Shown: in pieces, positions 1 to 8,149 of the stretch
Numbering within the stretch: the stretch's first letter is position 1
Layout of the letters: each line of letters begins with the position of its first letter
The notes under the pieces: model-generated
Told to the model about the DNA's origin: nothing
Databases searched by the model: none
What the model saw: only the letters and a program-made list of their open reading frames with translations
Translations under genes and position numbers: made by a program
DNA from: Syntrophothermus sp. DTU052
GTDB lineage: Bacteria > Bacillota > Syntrophomonadia > Syntrophomonadales > DTU052
Length of the DNA: 36,793 bases
Assembly (NCBI GenBank): GCA_001512495.1
Contig: LFRU01000032.1
Coordinates: 624-37,416 of the forward strand
Reading direction: 5' to 3'

Positions 1-777
1 AACCCGACCTGGACCTTCTTATACCGCAAATTCATACCCATCCTGGTGGAGGCGGGGTACCGGGTGGTGAGTCCGGACTTGATCGGGCTGGGTATGTCGG
101 AAAAGCCCTGTAATGACTATTACAATTCCCTGCTGCATCATACCTCCAATCTGGATCAGCTCGTGACCAAGCTGGGCCTCAAGAATGTCACCCTGGTTAT
201 GCAGGACTGGGCGGGGCCGATTGGACTGGGCTATGCGATAAGGAGGCGGGAAAACGTGAAAGCCATGCTGCTTATGAGCACCTGGGCCTGGACGGATGTT
301 TCCCCCTTTCACAGCTCGATATTTCCGTGGCGGATGATGCACGCGCCAGTAGTGGGACCCTATTTCCTGCAGCGCCGTAATGCCCTAACCGAGAGAGGTC
401 TTTGGTTAAGCGTGGTGAACCGGGAACGGATGACGGACGAGGTCATTGATGGTTATCGCTTTCATATGCAGTCCTACGATGAGCGCGGAGCCTTTCTGCG
501 TTTCCCGAGGATGATACCCCTGGGGGAACAGAACAAGGAGAATACCGGCTACGACATAATCAAGCAGATCGAAGAGCAGCTGCCCGGGTTGGACATTCCT
601 GCGCTCATAATCTGGGGAGAGCCGGACGATGTCTTCCCCAAAGAGTGGGCACAACGATTTTATGAAATCCTTCCTCGAGCCGAAAAACCCATCTATGTCA
701 AGGCCAAGCATTTTATCCAGGAGGACGAACCCGAGTTCATCTGCCAGGAATTGATCCGGTTTTTAAGAAGCCTGTGA
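1..777 (+). CDS. haloalkane dehalogenase-like alpha/beta hydrolase (5' partial)
   Basis: The reading frame is open to the first base, so the gene begins upstream; the ORF-track GTG at 46 is internal. The window starts at NPTWTFLYR, which matches the HGNPTWS.. oxyanion/halide motif of haloalkane dehalogenases. The nucleophile elbow reads MQDWAGP, giving the Asp nucleophile and the following Trp that, with the early Asn, forms the halide-binding pair in this family. The probable acid lies in WGEPDDVFP and the catalytic His in KHFIQED near the C-terminus. All key residues visible in the window are intact. Family members hydrolyse carbon-halogen bonds in the cytoplasm. The related OleB branch instead decarboxylates beta-lactones in olefin synthesis, and this fragment cannot exclude that. 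A small unknown gene follows 13 bases after the stop. The fold call is firm; the substrate is not known. Confidence 0.85.
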   Translation, partial: NPTWTFLYRKFIPILVEAGYRVVSPDLIGLGMSEKPCNDYYNSLLHHTSNLDQLVTKLGLKNVTLVMQDWAGPIGLGYAIRRRENVKAMLLMSTWAWTDVSPFHSSIFPWRMMHAPVVGPYFLQRRNALTERGLWLSVVNRERMTDEVIDGYRFHMQSYDERGAFLRFPRMIPLGEQNKENTGYDIIKQIEEQLPGLDIPALIIWGEPDDVFPKEWAQRFYEILPRAEKPIYVKAKHFIQEDEPEFICQELIRFLRSL

Positions 778-790
778 AGGAGTGAAGTCT

Positions 791-1201
791 GTGCGTTGGA
801 TTAATTTTGCTGATAAATTGCCGGGTTATCGTCGGGAACTGGTACTGGCGGAAACCAGGCTGGATCACTATGATGAGTTTCGCCGGTTCTTTCGCCAGGA
901 ACTGCAACTGCAGCCCGGAGACGTGGATGGAGGTAACAACCATTACTTCCAGGCAGACAGCGGAAGGATTTACGAGGTCGTATTTGTCGGGAAAACCGGG
1001 CGTCCTTTCCCCTGCGGGCTGGAGATTCTGCTGCTGGTAGAGGATATAGACCCGCTGCCGGAAGACGATGAGATCGATAAGGACCTGTGGGAATTCCTGC
1101 GGTGGATTATTGCCGGAGTCGGCGGGGAATGGACATTGGAAGCCCTGGAATCGACCGGATATCTTTACCGGGTACCGTTCGCCCGGCGACCGGTGAAGTA
1201 A
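791..1201 (+). CDS. uncharacterised protein, 136 aa
   Basis: I do not recognise this family. The ORF track starts at GTG 782, but AAGGAG at 777-782 sits eight bases before a second GTG at 791, so I chose 791 (VRWINFADK...). The product is an acidic soluble protein without a signal peptide or membrane segment. It has a YEVVFVGKTGRPFPCGLEILLLVEDIDPL core suggestive of a small alpha/beta domain and an aromatic C-terminal helix region rich in W and L. It contains one cysteine. It follows the hydrolase by 13 bases on the same strand, so the two are probably co-transcribed, but this does not reveal its role. After its stop lies a short imperfect hairpin (1229-1247) without a T-run. Confidence 0.6.
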   Translation: MRWINFADKLPGYRRELVLAETRLDHYDEFRRFFRQELQLQPGDVDGGNNHYFQADSGRIYEVVFVGKTGRPFPCGLEILLLVEDIDPLPEDDEIDKDLWEFLRWIIAGVGGEWTLEALESTGYLYRVPFARRPVK

Positions 1202-1288
1202 TAACATCAGCGGTGATAAGACTCAAACCTGGTTATTAAATAACCGGAGCAGTGAAACATTCCCTCATCTCCGGTAGAGCTTGTGTTG

Positions 1289-1726
1289 TCACGGACTAAC
1301 GGGGCCGGCGTTGGCAAAACAACCCTGGGCTGTAGCCACAATACGGTCCTCCCAGGTTACAGTAGCCCTGGTAAAACCCAACCGGGACCCGATGGAAACC
1401 ACCTCCGCCTCGACCACAACCTGAGCCCCCACCGAGGGTGAACTGACAAGATGCAGGGTGAGTTCTGCGGTTAGAGGTCTTATGCCCATCGTAGCAAGGG
1501 CATTGCCCATGGCGGTATCTACCATAGTGGCGATGACTCCTCCGTGGGGGTTACCCTGGGCATTGCAGTGCCGGTGGTCGAGCGTGAGGGCGTACCGAGC
1601 CCATCCCCGGCCCAAACCGCTGGGTTTAAGGCCAAGCATATTATAGAAAGGGGCTTGCAGGTTATGCTCGATTAGCGTATTAAAGAGTTCTTCGTCCAGA
1701 CCTTGGTTTTCAATCTCGGACACCAC
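1289..1726 (-). CDS. PaaI-type hotdog-fold acyl-CoA thioesterase
   Basis: A hotdog-fold thioesterase of the PaaI/YdiI group. The diagnostic stretch is NPHGGVIATMVDTAMGNAL, where HGG plus an acidic residue in the following helix form the active site that hydrolyses acyl-CoA thioesters in the cytoplasm. The rest (LTAELTLHLVSSPSVGAQVVVEAEVVSIG) is the expected strand pattern, and about 145 residues is the normal length. The ORF-track GTG (1732) directly abuts the AAAGGAG ribosome binding site. The third codon (GTG at 1726) has about five bases of spacing and is the more plausible start, with GTG 1723 as an alternative. It lies downstream of the ABC permease gene with a 54-base gap and may be read from the same transcript. 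The substrate cannot be told from sequence. Confidence 0.85.
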   Translation of the reverse strand: MVSEIENQGLDEELFNTLIEHNLQAPFYNMLGLKPSGLGRGWARYALTLDHRHCNAQGNPHGGVIATMVDTAMGNALATMGIRPLTAELTLHLVSSPSVGAQVVVEAEVVSIGSRLGFTRATVTWEDRIVATAQGCFANAGPVSP

Positions 1727-1786
1727 CGACACTCCTTTACAATAAGGTATTCCCTGATTCGAAATTCGAAGGTCCAGAAATCCCCG

Positions 1787-3154
1787 TTATTCATTCCTTA
1801 TCGCTTCCAGTGCCGAGAGGTTCATGGCCCGCCGTGCCGGGAGATAGCCGGAGATAACACCGATCAACGTGGCAAATACTACGGCGGCGATTGCAAGCTG
1901 CGGGGGTATTATGGACATGGCATTCACCCCGCCGGGGGAAAACTGCCCGGCAAAGTGTGCGTACCCTTTATTCAATCCGAAAGAGGTCAGGTAGCTTAAT
2001 GCCAGCCCAATTATCCCGCCCCCCAGGCCGATCATGGCTGCTTCCAGCAAAAACAGTTTCTGAATATCGGAGATATCAGCCCCCAGGACCTTGATGATAC
2101 CAATCTCTTTGGTTCTTTCATAGATACTCATCATCATGGTGTTGGCAATTCCTATGGCAGCCACCAGGAGGCTGACGGCTCCAATGGCCCCCAGGATGGC
2201 CATGATGGTTCGGGACTGCTTCTGCATTGATTCCAGTATGTCGGAGAGGCTGGAGGTCTGGTATCCCATATCTTTGATCTGCTGCTGGATCGATTCGACC
2301 TGGTTGATGTCCCGGGCTTTGACTCGTATCGACGAATACTGGTCTTCCTGCCCGTTCCGGGACGGTCTCTGGCCGGTTGCACGCTGGTCTTCCTTAATGA
2401 TTTCCTCCAGGGCCTTCAGGTTCATATAGGCGTTGTAATCCTTTTCATTGTTTGATTGTTCAAGAATTCCGACCCCTTTGGCTTCGTGAGGTTCAGGAGG
2501 ATTATAATCCGGGTCCGGGTTGGAACGACGAGGCTCTCCATAATTGTGATCAGTGCTTATCATGAGTTTGCCGCTCAAGAGGTCTACAGGCGGTTCCGGC
2601 TGTGGTTCATTGGGGTCTCCCCGAAAGTACATCCGCATCATCCCCTGATCACCTCTTGCTCTGGGATTGTAGAAGTTAAAGGCCACCATCTTACCGAACA
2701 CTATGGCGTTCTTATCGGAGTTCAGCAGCAGGCGGCCGGTTTCTACTTTAAAATCAAAATCGTCCATAACCTCGGGGTCAATACCGATTATGGATACCCC
2801 GGCTACCATCCTGCCGGAAACTATCTTCATGTAGCTGTGTTTCTCCGCCATAACCGCCTGAACGCCGGGAATTCTTTTGAATGCGGCTACTGCCTCCTCG
2901 TCCAGGCGGGCCTGCTGGGTCGTCTGCTGCGATCCTTCGCTGTACCACTGATACGAGGAGTAGACCTGGATAACATTAAGGCTGCCCATGCCGGAGAGAC
3001 TCTCTTTCATGGCTTTATCCATCGCCAGACCGAGCGAGAGCATTACCACGATAGAAGCGGTGCCGATTACTACTCCCAGCACCGTAAGGATGGCTCGGGT
3101 TTTCCTTCGCATCAGATTTCTATAGCTCATGGAAATGAGGTCCAGATTATTCAT
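1787..3154 (-). CDS. MacB/FtsX-type ABC transporter permease
   Basis: A 455-residue permease of the MacB/FtsX class. The first membrane helix is at about residues 18-42 (ILTVLGVVIGTASIVVML), followed by a large extracytoplasmic MacB-core-like domain to about residue 310. Three C-terminal helices follow at about 317-340, 365-390 and 412-435, with the typical YERTKEIGIIKVLGA coupling region and a YLPARRAMNLSALEAIRNE ending. Such proteins do not form a classical channel. They transmit ATP hydrolysis to extracellular substrates or partners (export, envelope work). The start overlaps the stop of the Ig-like protein gene by 8 bases (ATGAATAA), and the ATPase is the first gene of the same operon, so the three products probably form one complex. 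The substrate is unknown. Confidence 0.92.
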   Translation of the reverse strand: MNNLDLISMSYRNLMRRKTRAILTVLGVVIGTASIVVMLSLGLAMDKAMKESLSGMGSLNVIQVYSSYQWYSEGSQQTTQQARLDEEAVAAFKRIPGVQAVMAEKHSYMKIVSGRMVAGVSIIGIDPEVMDDFDFKVETGRLLLNSDKNAIVFGKMVAFNFYNPRARGDQGMMRMYFRGDPNEPQPEPPVDLLSGKLMISTDHNYGEPRRSNPDPDYNPPEPHEAKGVGILEQSNNEKDYNAYMNLKALEEIIKEDQRATGQRPSRNGQEDQYSSIRVKARDINQVESIQQQIKDMGYQTSSLSDILESMQKQSRTIMAILGAIGAVSLLVAAIGIANTMMMSIYERTKEIGIIKVLGADISDIQKLFLLEAAMIGLGGGIIGLALSYLTSFGLNKGYAHFAGQFSPGGVNAMSIIPPQLAIAAVVFATLIGVISGYLPARRAMNLSALEAIRNE

Positions 3155-4817
3155 CTAAGAACATTGCCTCTTTTGCTTTTTTCTTCTTACGGTAGATCAA
3201 AAATCCGATTGCAGCCAGCAGCACCAGTAGGCCGGGGATCATCCACCACTTAAAAACAGACTGGTTGGTGGGGACCATCGGCGGCTCCATGTCGCCCGGG
3301 GTCGGCACCGGCATGGGTTCACCGACTACCAGTGTGAACTCTTTCTCCGTTTGATAGTGCCGGCCGCCGTCGTCATCATACTCAAAAATGATCTTCCCCG
3401 GGAGTTCACCGGTTTCGCCGGGAATTACGGTAACATCATAGTAATCGCTTTTCCCGGTTTCCAGAGTCCCCAAAAACAAATAGCCGTCATTGATCTGAAA
3501 ATCGCCGGCAGTGTATATCTGCAGGTTGCGGATGGTGGCCCGACCGGTATTATAAAAGTCCACGGAAACGGTGGCCGGACTGCCGGAGAAGGCCGGGGAA
3601 ACCACGGGGTCGGTTATCAGCAGCTTAACGGCCTGCATGACCGGGATGCTGATGACCTCCTTTTCAGATAGCTTGTTTCCCTCGGAGTCCTGAAACTCGA
3701 TATCAGCGGAAATGCTGTAGGTCTGAGATTCTGCATTCTCTTTCGGCTTTAGTCTGATGCCAGCGTCCACCGTTTCTCCCGGTCCGATTTCCCGTATGTA
3801 AAGGGTACTGCCGCTGCCTACCGGGACAAAGGCCTGTCCGTCCGAATTCAGACTTATCTTGATGTTTTTGACTGCCGTCTTTTGGCTGGTATTGGTGAAG
3901 GACATATTCAGGGCAAATACCTGCCCGGGAACGGCGAAATCGCCGCTTCCGTAACTGTAGTTGCCAATCAGGATCCGGGGGATCAGGTCATCCTGGCTCC
4001 CTTTGCCGGCTACCGGTAGATAAACCTTGGTCTCGGTTTTGTACTCCTGATCATACTCATCCTTGCAGTTGATGGTGAGATCCAGGATATAGGTTCCGGT
4101 CTTGGTCTCCGGGTCCACATGGATCCGGAAGGTTACCGGTTTGATTTCCCGGGATTTCATTTCACCCAGTTTCTGGGTGTCCGACCAGTTGTCCAGAGTC
4201 AGTCCGCTGTTAAAGCCGGTAAGGCTGACCCTCACGTCTGTAACCGGCAGATCTCCTTCGTTGTTGAGGACCAGCGTAACCAGAGTTGATTTGCCGGCTG
4301 GGAGACGCTCATCCGGCAGGCGGACATTCATCAGGCTTACGGCCGGCTGGCGGTAATCATTAACAATTTCCACGTATAGGGTGCCGCTTATCTGCCCCCC
4401 GCCATAATCGGAGTCATATTTGACGCTGACGTCGACGGGGTAGACTCCCGGCTTGGTGTTGGCGGGCACGGTCAGCTTGAAGCCTGCTACGACCGTGCCG
4501 GAGGTAATCGAGGATATGTGTTTGGTAAAGGTCATTTTCTCAGACTTAAAGGGAAACTTGGACAGATCACCAACCACCAATGATACCTCCACGTTTTTGG
4601 CCGTACCGTTCGTGGTGTTTTCTATGGGAACGTCGAGCGAAACCGTCTCCCCGGCTTTGAAAACCGGCATCCATCTGTCCCCGGGGATTATTAGATGCGG
4701 GGCTTCGCGTATCACCTCACCTGCATCGAGGCCATTACTGGCTGCTGCCACCGGCAGGCACCCAAAGACCAGTATGAGTACTAAACCGCATAATTGTACT
4801 AGACGTCCAATTCTCAT
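3147..4817 (-). CDS. membrane-anchored Ig-like (CARDB/NPCBM-associated-like) repeat protein of an ABC system
   Basis: A 556-residue exported protein. It has a signal peptide at residues 1-26 (hydrophobic GLVLILVFGCLPVAAA) and a C-terminal membrane helix (MIPGLLVLLAAIGFLIY, about 524-542) with a KKKKAK stop-transfer. Between them are about four Ig-like repeats of roughly 110 residues, recognisable by the recurring pattern V.N..G....NV.VSL (ENTTNGTAKNVEVSL, NNEGDLPVTDVRVSL, TNTSQKTAVKNIKISL, YNTGRATIRNLQIY). This is the COG1361/NEW3-CARDB type seen in surface proteins. It starts 4 bases after the ATPase stop, with GAGGG as its binding site, and overlaps the permease start, so all three genes are translationally linked. 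I infer that it is an extracytoplasmic adaptor or substrate-handling subunit. No enzymatic motif is visible. Confidence 0.75.
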   Translation of the reverse strand: MRIGRLVQLCGLVLILVFGCLPVAAASNGLDAGEVIREAPHLIIPGDRWMPVFKAGETVSLDVPIENTTNGTAKNVEVSLVVGDLSKFPFKSEKMTFTKHISSITSGTVVAGFKLTVPANTKPGVYPVDVSVKYDSDYGGGQISGTLYVEIVNDYRQPAVSLMNVRLPDERLPAGKSTLVTLVLNNEGDLPVTDVRVSLTGFNSGLTLDNWSDTQKLGEMKSREIKPVTFRIHVDPETKTGTYILDLTINCKDEYDQEYKTETKVYLPVAGKGSQDDLIPRILIGNYSYGSGDFAVPGQVFALNMSFTNTSQKTAVKNIKISLNSDGQAFVPVGSGSTLYIREIGPGETVDAGIRLKPKENAESQTYSISADIEFQDSEGNKLSEKEVISIPVMQAVKLLITDPVVSPAFSGSPATVSVDFYNTGRATIRNLQIYTAGDFQINDGYLFLGTLETGKSDYYDVTVIPGETGELPGKIIFEYDDDGGRHYQTEKEFTLVVGEPMPVPTPGDMEPPMVPTNQSVFKWWMIPGLLVLLAAIGFLIYRKKKKAKEAMFLDE

Positions 4818-4821
4818 CGTA

Positions 4822-5526
4822 TCAACCCTCGCTTATAAAATTATCTTCAATTTTTTCTATGGAGCCGTCCAGAATATGGACTGTCTTGTCTGCAATACTG
4901 GCCACGTCACTATCATGGCTGACAATGATTAGGGTTTGCCGGTTTTCACGTGCCAGTTTCAGGATCAGCTCTTTAATCTCCCGGGTGGTTTTAGAGTCCA
5001 GGTTTCCGGTGGGTTCATCGGCCAGCATCAAGGTGGGCTTGCACACGAAAGCCCGGGCGATTCCAACCCTCTGCTGCTGTCCCCCGCTCATCTGGGTCGG
5101 CAGGTGGTTCATATGGGTCTTCAAGCCCACGGCGTCCAGCATGCGGGCGGCTTCTCTCTCCCGGATATTTCTTTTGATCCCGCGGAAAGTCAGGGGCAGG
5201 GATACATTTTCCAGAGCAGTCAGGGTGGGCAGCAGGTTATACGACTGAAAGACAAAACCGATAAACCGCTGCCGGAACAGGGCCAGCTGGCGCTCATTCA
5301 TTTTCTCAATCCGGTTGCCGTTTATTTTGATGGTACCGCGGGTGGGTTTCTCTAACCCCGCTATGAGGTGGAGCAGGGTGGACTTTCCAGACCCTGAAGT
5401 GCCAAGAATACAGCAGATTTCACCGGATCTGATGTTGAGGGAGACGTTGTCAAGGGCCACCACCTTTTCATCTCCCACCCGATAAACCTTGCGGAGGTTT
5501 TCAATTTCGACGGTGTATTTATCCAC
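4822..5526 (-). CDS. ABC transporter ATP-binding protein, MacB/LolD type
   Basis: A 234-residue ATPase. Walker A is GTSGSGKST, the Q-loop region VFQSYNLLPTLTALENV, the signature MSGGQQQRVGIARAF, Walker B LMLADEPTGNLDS, and the H-loop IVSHDSD. The SYNLLPTLT and ADEPTGNLD wording is typical of the LolD/MacB subfamily that pairs with FtsX-type permeases, which fits the downstream permease. The ORF-track start at 5589 adds 21 unlikely residues. GAGGAG lies about seven bases before GTG 5526 (VDKYTVEIENLRKVY), which I take as the start. It is the first gene of a three-gene operon, probably driven by the extended -10 element at 5590-5598. Confidence 0.94.
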   Translation of the reverse strand: MDKYTVEIENLRKVYRVGDEKVVALDNVSLNIRSGEICCILGTSGSGKSTLLHLIAGLEKPTRGTIKINGNRIEKMNERQLALFRQRFIGFVFQSYNLLPTLTALENVSLPLTFRGIKRNIREREAARMLDAVGLKTHMNHLPTQMSGGQQQRVGIARAFVCKPTLMLADEPTGNLDSKTTREIKELILKLARENRQTLIIVSHDSDVASIADKTVHILDGSIEKIEDNFISEG

Positions 5527-5589
5527 ATTTAAGCTCCTCGATCTGGTGCTCGTCTTTAATACGAGTGTTTTGCAGAATTCTTTCACCAA

Positions 5590-5598
5590 ATTATACCA
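5590..5598 (-). promoter_or_regulatory. extended -10 promoter element for the ABC operon
   Basis: On the minus strand the sequence TGGTATAAT is a perfect TATAAT with a TG one base upstream, an extended -10. It lies about 64 bases before the chosen GTG of the ATPase gene. No good -35 hexamer is seen at 16-18 bases, which extended -10 promoters can tolerate. Confidence 0.5.
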
Positions 5599-5727
5599 TG
5601 AAAGACGGAAGGGGTGGCTCGAAAAATCACTGTATCATTCGAGATTTTCGGATTCTATTGTTGTTCCCCGCCTATCATTTTCACATGTAGTAGTATAAAA
5701 TGGAGTCAGCCTAAAAAATTGTATAAC

Positions 5728-5900
5728 GTGAACAGGTGCCCCACCGGGGATAATAGGGAAGCCGGGAGCTTTATGAGCTCACAGAAGCCGGCGCGGTCCC
5801 GCCACTGTGACGGGGAGCGAGCCTACGATTAAAACCACTGGATTCTGCCGGGAAGGTGTAGGTAAGCCATGAACCGGAGCCAGGAGACCTGCCTGTTCAC
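5728..5900 (+). promoter_or_regulatory. cobalamin (adenosylcobalamin-class) riboswitch aptamer
   Basis: The aptamer is closed by a perfect 9-bp P1 helix (GTGAACAGG at 5728-5736 with CCTGTTCAC at 5892-5900). Inside are the conserved landmarks in order: AGGTGCC, GGGATAATAGGGAA, the GCCGGCGCGGTCCCGCCACTGTGA core, CGGGAAGGTG, and the B12 box AGCCAGGAGACCTGCCT at about 5878-5894. Binding of a cobalamin normally represses the downstream genes. Here these are cobT-btuFCD-cobU-cobS, exactly the expected regulon. The expression platform is the intrinsic terminator at 5954-5993. Confidence 0.97.
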
Positions 5901-5953
5901 CTGGCAACCTGCCTTCGAGGAAAGGGGGGAACAGCAGCGTGTTGAGTACTACG

Positions 5954-5993
5954 GGTTCTCGTCCAATCGTTCATTGGCCGGGGACCTTTTTTC
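5954..5993 (+). terminator. intrinsic terminator of the cobalamin riboswitch
   Basis: GGTTCTCG (5954-5961) pairs with CGGGGACC (5979-5986), with two G-U pairs. After one mismatch, CCAAT pairs with ATTGG around a CGTTC loop, and six T follow. It sits 53 bases after the aptamer, so it is the likely off-switch. The antiterminator partner was not resolved by eye. Confidence 0.88.
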
Positions 5994-6000
5994 TTGGCAC

Positions 6001-6125
6001 CATGATGGTATGTCCGCGCGGGGGAGGGTATGTATTGATAAAAGACCTATCCGCGTGCGGATAGTGGAGGATGATGCTTTACACGGAGTTGTAATCCATG
6101 TACGGATATGGGGGTCGGTATTGTC
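6001..6125 (+). other. post-terminator leader of cobT with two small hairpins
   Basis: Between the riboswitch terminator and cobT there is a perfect 8-bp hairpin (CTATCCGC-GT-GCGGATAG, 6047-6064) and a second short one (ATCC-ATGTAC-GGAT, about 6094-6106) just before the first possible start codon. A strong TGGAGG at 6065-6070 is followed by a tiny ATG ATG frame that closes at a TAA after seven codons. This could be a chance frame or a leader peptide. No real gene is supported here. Confidence 0.4.
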
Positions 6126-7169
6126 ATGAATGATCTGGGACTTGCTATAACCTCACTGGACCAAAAGGCTATGGTTCTGGCCAGGGAGCGGCTCGACCGC
6201 CTGGCCAAACCACCGGGGAGCCTGGGAGTTTTGGAGGAGATTGCCATCCGGCTTTCCGGGATTACCGGAAGGGTGCCTCCGGTGGTGCAGAATAAGGCCA
6301 TCATCATTATGGCGGGGGATCACGGGATAGCAGACGAAGGGGTGAGCAGCTATCCGCAGTCTCTAACCCGGCTTATGGTCTATACTATTCTTCGAGGAGG
6401 TGCAGCCGTCAACGTCCTGGCGCGGCAGGCGGGTGCCAGGACTCTGGTGGTGGATATGGGAGTGAAGGGCAGGATTGAACACCCCGGAATCCTGGACCGC
6501 AAGATCCGGGATGGGACCGCCAACATACTCCAGGGTCCGGCCATGACCGAGGAAGAGGCGAGGCGGGCGGTGATGGCCGGTCGTGATATTGCTTGCGCGG
6601 CCATTGATCAGGGAATCGAACTGCTCGGAACCGGGGAGATGGGTATTGGCAATACCACGGCCAGTTCTGCCATTCTGTCAGTGTTATGCGGTTTTCCTCC
6701 GGAGTTGGTGGTGGGACGCGGCACCGGCTGTGACGAGCGGCGCCTGCAACACAAGCGTGATATTATAAGCCGGGTACTGGAGAAGCATCAGCCCGATCCC
6801 CGGAACCCGGTGGAGGTTCTGGCCAAAGTTGGAGGTCTGGAGATCGCCGGTCTGGCTGGGTGTATCCTGGGGGCAGCCTCAAGAAGAGTACCGGTGGTAA
6901 TCGACGGTTTTATCTCTTCGGCTGCGGCCCTGGTTGCCAGTCGGTTCGATGCAGGGGTTAAGGATTTTATCTTCGCTTCGCACCTGTCCGAGGAGACCGG
7001 ACACGATATCATGCTCAACATGCTGGGAGTCAGGCCGATGCTGCATATGCGCATGCGCCTGGGAGAGGGCACCGGTGCGGCTCTGGCTTTCGGCCTGATA
7101 GACGCAAGTGTCAGGATTCTGCAGGAGATGGACACCCTGGATGCGGTAATGGACCTTGATGATCGATAA
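6126..7169 (+). CDS. cobT: nicotinate-nucleotide--dimethylbenzimidazole phosphoribosyltransferase
   Basis: CobT transfers the phosphoribosyl group of nicotinate mononucleotide to 5,6-dimethylbenzimidazole (or a related base), giving alpha-ribazole phosphate, the lower ligand of cobalamin. The family hallmarks are present: KPPGSLG at residues 28-34, MAGDHGIADEGVS, TGEMGIGNTT, GRGTG.D, and the C-terminal LGEGTGAALA with the catalytic Glu at about residue 314. The length of 347 residues is normal. I chose ATG 6126 because the N-terminus then matches known CobT length. The ORF-track ATG 6108 adds six residues and is also possible, and neither has a strong ribosome binding site. It is the first gene under the cobalamin riboswitch. 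Confidence 0.95.
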   Translation: MNDLGLAITSLDQKAMVLARERLDRLAKPPGSLGVLEEIAIRLSGITGRVPPVVQNKAIIIMAGDHGIADEGVSSYPQSLTRLMVYTILRGGAAVNVLARQAGARTLVVDMGVKGRIEHPGILDRKIRDGTANILQGPAMTEEEARRAVMAGRDIACAAIDQGIELLGTGEMGIGNTTASSAILSVLCGFPPELVVGRGTGCDERRLQHKRDIISRVLEKHQPDPRNPVEVLAKVGGLEIAGLAGCILGAASRRVPVVIDGFISSAAALVASRFDAGVKDFIFASHLSEETGHDIMLNMLGVRPMLHMRMRLGEGTGAALAFGLIDASVRILQEMDTLDAVMDLDDR

Positions 7170-7218
7170 CCGCCAAACCGGGTTTACATAATCAGGAAAT
7201 CTAGTGAAGGAGGCCGTG

Positions 7219-8148
7219 ATGTATAAGTCACGAAAAATACCGGTTCTGGTTCTGCTGATGGGGCTGGCGTTGATCAGCGGCTGCAGCACCCAGCCCTCTG
7301 TGCCGCCGGCGGTTAAGGAGGAGCCCGGATATCCGGTAACCATCCACGATGACCTGGGACGCCGGGTATCTATCGCCAGAGAACCGCAGCGGATAGTTTC
7401 ATTATCACCCAGCAATACCGAGATTCTCTACGCTCTCGGATTGGAGTCACGGATTAAAGGAGTTACAACGTACTGCAACTACCCGGAAGTCGCACGGCAG
7501 TGTGAGAAGATCGGGGGATTCAGTGATCCCAACCTCGAGATGATAATAGCTGTGGAACCCGACCTGGTGGTGGCGGAGAGCATACACGGCCAGGTGATAC
7601 CATCCCTGGAGAAGGCCGGAATCCCGGTGCTGGTGGTGGAGCCCCGGCGGCTGCCGGATATTAGCGGAGCCGTGGAGGTGATCGGCCGGGCTACCGGAAA
7701 CCGCGCCGAGGCCGAGCGTCTGGCTGGACAGATCAGGGACAAGATGGAACAGGTTCAGTCGAGGGTTGACCGGGCCTCGGCTCGTCCCCTGGTTTACTTT
7801 GAAATCTGGCACCAGCCGCCGATGACTGCGGGACCGGGTACTTTGATTGACGACCTGATCACCGTATGCGGAGGGATTAACCTGGCCGCAGATGCCGCCA
7901 CCTCGTATCCGGAGATAAGTGAAGAGGTGATTTTCCTGCGCAATCCGGAAGTGATCATTTACCAGCAAAGCCATGGAGATGCGGCGATCAATCCCATGAA
8001 CCGCAAGGGAGGGTGGCAGAAGCTCAAAGCCGTTCAGTCCGGGCGGGTTGAACCCATAAATCCGGATATCGTCAGCCGGGCGGGTCCAAGGGTAATCGAG
8101 GCCATGGATGCTCTGCTGCCCATAATCCACCCGGAACTGGTATTGTGA
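7219..8148 (+). CDS. btuF: corrinoid ABC transporter substrate-binding lipoprotein
   Basis: A 309-residue periplasmic-binding-protein-2 (Fe/B12 class) receptor. It starts at ATG 7219, five bases after AAGGAGG; the track's GTG 7204 lies upstream of that site. Residues 1-21 form a lipoprotein signal with lipobox LISGC, so Cys22 would be lipid-anchored on the outer face of the membrane. The mature part reads VTIHDDLGRRV, then PQRIVSLSPSNTEILYALGL, typical of BtuF/FecB-like proteins, and a second lobe with PLVYFEIWHQPP and VIIYQQSHGD. The assignment to corrinoids rests on its place under the B12 riboswitch between cobT and the btuC-like permease. By sequence alone it could be a siderophore or heme receptor. 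Confidence 0.9.
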   Translation: MYKSRKIPVLVLLMGLALISGCSTQPSVPPAVKEEPGYPVTIHDDLGRRVSIAREPQRIVSLSPSNTEILYALGLESRIKGVTTYCNYPEVARQCEKIGGFSDPNLEMIIAVEPDLVVAESIHGQVIPSLEKAGIPVLVVEPRRLPDISGAVEVIGRATGNRAEAERLAGQIRDKMEQVQSRVDRASARPLVYFEIWHQPPMTAGPGTLIDDLITVCGGINLAADAATSYPEISEEVIFLRNPEVIIYQQSHGDAAINPMNRKGGWQKLKAVQSGRVEPINPDIVSRAGPRVIEAMDALLPIIHPELVL

Positions 8149-8149
8149 G

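Noticed and set aside
1229-1247. Hairpin CTGGTTAT-TAA-ATAACCGG between convergent genes
   Set aside because: Too short and without a T-run on either strand to call a terminator.
2456-3253. 265-codon plus-strand ORF
   Set aside because: It is antisense to the FtsX-type permease and the end of the Ig-like protein gene. Both of those have clear families and correct overlaps. The translation is His/Tyr-rich and has no family pattern.
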